Below, in pieces: positions 60,256-64,000 of a stretch of 64,000 nt of DNA. The position numbers were made by a program, and so were the translations under genes. Under the pieces are notes generated by a model, which was not told the origin of the DNA, ran no database searches, and saw only the letters and a list, made by a program, of their open reading frames with translations. The DNA lies in NCBI RefSeq assembly GCF_007565055.1, contig NC_044553.1, forward strand, positions 122,286,978 to 122,350,977, given 5' to 3'. The number at the start of each line of letters is the position of its first letter. Position 1 is the first letter of the stretch. Origin of the DNA: Rhinopithecus roxellana (Eukaryota; Chordata; Mammalia; Primates; Cercopithecidae).

Positions 60256-61614
60256 CTTCCAAAATAAAATGAGTGTCTCTCTATGAGCTAGCCAGTGTGT
60301 TAAAGGTTACTTCAAATGACAATAAAACTTCTTAACGGAGAACCAAAACAAACTGTTTCCTGACTAGTGATTTCAATTGTAAATTTCATCCATTTGTACT
60401 TAATGAAATATATTTTGGCAATCAGTGAGCAGCCTTGCCCTAATTTGCTTAATCTAAATCCCTGATCATACCATCTCTGTGTGAGCTTCTTAAAATAGAT
60501 ACTTTAGATTATAAACTCATTTAACATCTCGAAATTTGAAGCCAGCTAAAGAGCTAGCCTAACACTTGCCTTCTCTCCACAAAACAAAGCAAATAAGTTC
60601 TCCTCCCTCTCTAAGTCCTTTCCCCAGAGTATAGACACCACCTCTTTTACCCAAGACAGGAATGTTTACAGACAATTCACTTTCAATGACGCAAGAGTAA
60701 ATTTCCCATGCTGAGAATCTCACAGGTGGCATTCATTAAACATGACAACTACAATGTCCTACTCCTCGTCCACTGCCACCTACAGTTTACACAGGTCAGC
60801 TCCTACACCTATGAGCTGACGCAGAGCCAGTAGTCAGCCACACATCCAGGCCTTTCCCACAGCCCATTCTTCTGCACTAATTTTTAACCCATAATACAAG
60901 ATTTTGTATAATTCATTGCTTAATTTCATATTAGTTTCAGTCCATTGTTTTGGCTACCTGGGAGCTGTGACTTGGCTTCTGCTATATCTTCAAGCTTTAT
61001 ATCTTGGAAACTTAATTAGCATAGTACATGATGCCTTGTCATAAGATATCAAAAATAAAATCAACAAGGAGAGCTAAGGATAACAGGGGTGTGTGTGACT
61101 GAGTGTGCATTTACACACACATAAATATGCCCAAGTACATACTATTTTACAATACTTTTCAAATTTCTTTGGCTATAATAGTTTATAACTGATGTTTACT
61201 GAATAAAGAAATCACTGAAATTAAGAGCATGGGAACTGCAATTAGAAGATGCCAAATGACTTCTTTCTTCTCTAAGGAAGAATAAAAACACTACCTAAAC
61301 CTGATTTTAAAAATAAAACAATAAGGGAGCAGCGATTTTTGTTGGCCTTCCTCCATGACAAGACTATTTCTCTTCCTTTAACAGCATGTCAAGGATGAAA
61401 CGAGAAGCTCTGAGAGAGCTGAACCCTTCAGGGAATATTTTCAGTGGTAGCCTTGAAAGGCAACATTTACAAGAAAGATATCCTTTAGTAAAAGTGCTTA
61501 CAATTCTCAGTCTATACAGATTAAAAGAATTTTGTGGGTTTATCTCTCAGAGCCCTAAAGAGGTTTTAGGAGACAAAATTTCTACCATAATAAATTGGTA
61601 TCAATTATAAAGGT
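60256..61614. other. Unannotated interval
   Basis: No supported gene or repeat family. A 74-codon frame at 61386-61610 is unrecognised. Confidence 0.5.
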
Positions 61615-62370
<756 letters not shown>

Positions 62371-62677
62371 TCTGCTATCAATAATGATGAACTAGGTAGT
62401 TCTCACCAACTCTCCAGTGAGAACAATTAGAAGAGCTTGGGGAAAAAAAGAAAAATCATGCTTGAGGGCACCAGAATACTAATAGAGCAGTGAGGAATCG
62501 CAGGGACAAGATCCAGGAAGGGAGGGGAGCCCTGAGAGAATACCAGGATTTGAGGCCACCTTTCCAGAGCCTGTGGTCATTATTTAATAATGCTTAAGAG
62601 GCTAAAATTTTGAGCAAACCTTGACAAACTTAAGAGAAAAGGGGACAAAATTTGAGTTCAAGACTTACTGAAGAGAG

Positions 62678-62972
62678 GGCCAGGTGTGGTGGCTTTTGCC
62701 TGTAATTCCAGCACTTTAGGAGGCCGAGGCGGGTGGATCACTTGAGGTCAGGAGTTCCAGACCAGCCTGGTGAATGTCATGAAACCTTGTCTCTACTAAA
62801 CATACAAAAATCAGCCAGACATGGTGGCGCATGCCCGTAATACCAGCTACTTGGGAGGCTGAGGCAGAAGAATCACTGGAACCCAGAAGGCGGAGGTTGC
62901 AGTGAGCCGAGATTGTGCCACTGTATGCCAGCCTGGGTGACAAAGTGAGACTCCATCTCAAAAGAAAAAAAA
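62678..62972 (+). mobile_element. AluS
   Basis: Target duplication acttactgaagagag (62663-62677) and acttattgaagagag (62973-62987). Confidence 0.95.
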
Positions 62973-63340
62973 ACTTATTGAAGAGAGAGAAGACTCTAAT
63001 AAATTTTCTGTATTTATGTCCTAGAATATATATGCAAGAACCAGAAAGAAACCAGCCTTTAGAGGGACTGAAGCCCATCTTCACATCTTCTCAATCCCTA
63101 ATCTAATCAAGGTAATGTGTGGTTGCTGGTGCCCATGGGGTGGCTGTTGTCAGAAGTAAATATTAACAGTAGTAAAAGAGTTCTCCATTCTCTCATCTCT
63201 ACCATTTTCCCATACATTGTCTGGGGCAAACTACAAACACAACCAGGTTCAGAAGGAGCCCAGATCATGTGTTGGAAAAGCAGAAAGAATCATCACTAAC
63301 AAATACAGAGGCACAAAGTGTCTTAAGAATGGAACTATCA

Positions 63341-63683
<343 letters not shown>

Positions 63684-63942
63684 TTATGAATATATCTGAA
63701 GAAACTGAGAACAAGCTTGAGAGCTAGAAAATTTTGTAAGAACCAAAAGGAAATTCTAACACTAAAGCGTGCAATATCTGAAACTTTAAAAAGAAGTCAA
63801 TAAATGGGACTAACGACAGATAGACACAATGAGAGAATTCAAGGACTGAATATTGAATATAAGTCAACAGAAAACAGACTAGATGAAGCATGGAGAGACA
63901 AAGAAATGGGATTACAGCAAAGAACAGGAAGCATATGGAATA

Positions 63943-64000
63943 AAGCAGGCTTCTCCATCTCAGCACTGTTGACATTGGGGCCAGATAATTCTTCGTCTTG
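63943..64000 (-). mobile_element. MER20-like hAT element, cut by window end
   Basis: 'ggcttctccatctcagcact', 'gttgacattgggg' and 'ccagataattcttcg' match the reverse complement of a MER20-type element end as I recall it. Only about 58 bases are visible. Confidence 0.65.

Overview
This is a gene-poor stretch of primate nuclear DNA. Six Alu elements (near 24772, 26482, 35159, 38246, 49166 and 63341) carry the Alu variant set I associate with Old World monkeys rather than human AluY: 'gctcaagcc' at the 5' end, 'gagacgggcggatc', 'gccgggcgaggtgg' and 'gagatccggccactgcac'. A cercopithecid (macaque, baboon or guenon type) is therefore the most likely source. That is an inference from recalled subfamily consensus sequences. 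I found no protein-coding gene, tRNA, rRNA, snRNA or CRISPR array that I can support. Every long open frame I examined is a repeat artefact, antisense to a transposon, or unsupported.

Layout. 1-16 kb: mostly unannotated sequence with a solo ERV1-type LTR (1718-2261), MIR and L2 relics, a second LTR-like element (3380-4110), a 295-bp polypyrimidine tract (5386-5680), two Alus, a (TG)22 microsatellite, a MaLR LTR (13370-13723) and an internally deleted hAT transposon (15204-15710). 16-25 kb: a 108-bp inverted repeat with arms 2 kb apart, then two old plus-strand L1/HAL1-type elements (18.4-24.3 kb) and an inverted Alu pair. 25-30 kb: Alus, a solo MaLR LTR with a 5-bp target duplication (28213-28602), and unannotated DNA. 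30-45 kb: a deeply nested locus. One old plus-strand L1M (about 30340-45034) is split by a minus-strand L1PA/PB-type element, a truncated L1M 3' end that itself holds a MaLR LTR holding an AluY, a tandem Alu pair at one target site, a 1.6-kb TTATG-type satellite inside a 51-bp palindrome, a complete two-LTR MaLR provirus (41084-43621) and another Alu. 45-50 kb: a minus-strand L1 cut by five Alus. 50-64 kb: unannotated DNA, a second copy of the LTR-like element interrupted by a DNA transposon, another ERV LTR (about 57790-58142), a MaLR LTR inside an L1M tail (58.6-60.3 kb), a minus-strand L1 3' UTR, further L1 relics, and the beginning of a MER20-like element at the window edge.

Nothing here works together as a pathway. 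What the window records is insertion history: ancient MIR, L2 and L1M; then MaLR, ERV and DNA transposons; then L1PA/PB and AluS; then lineage-specific AluY. The most unusual structure is the 39.1-40.8 kb pentanucleotide array bounded by an inverted duplication of L1 reverse-transcriptase sequence. Family names come from my memory of consensus sequences without a database search, so subfamily assignments are provisional.
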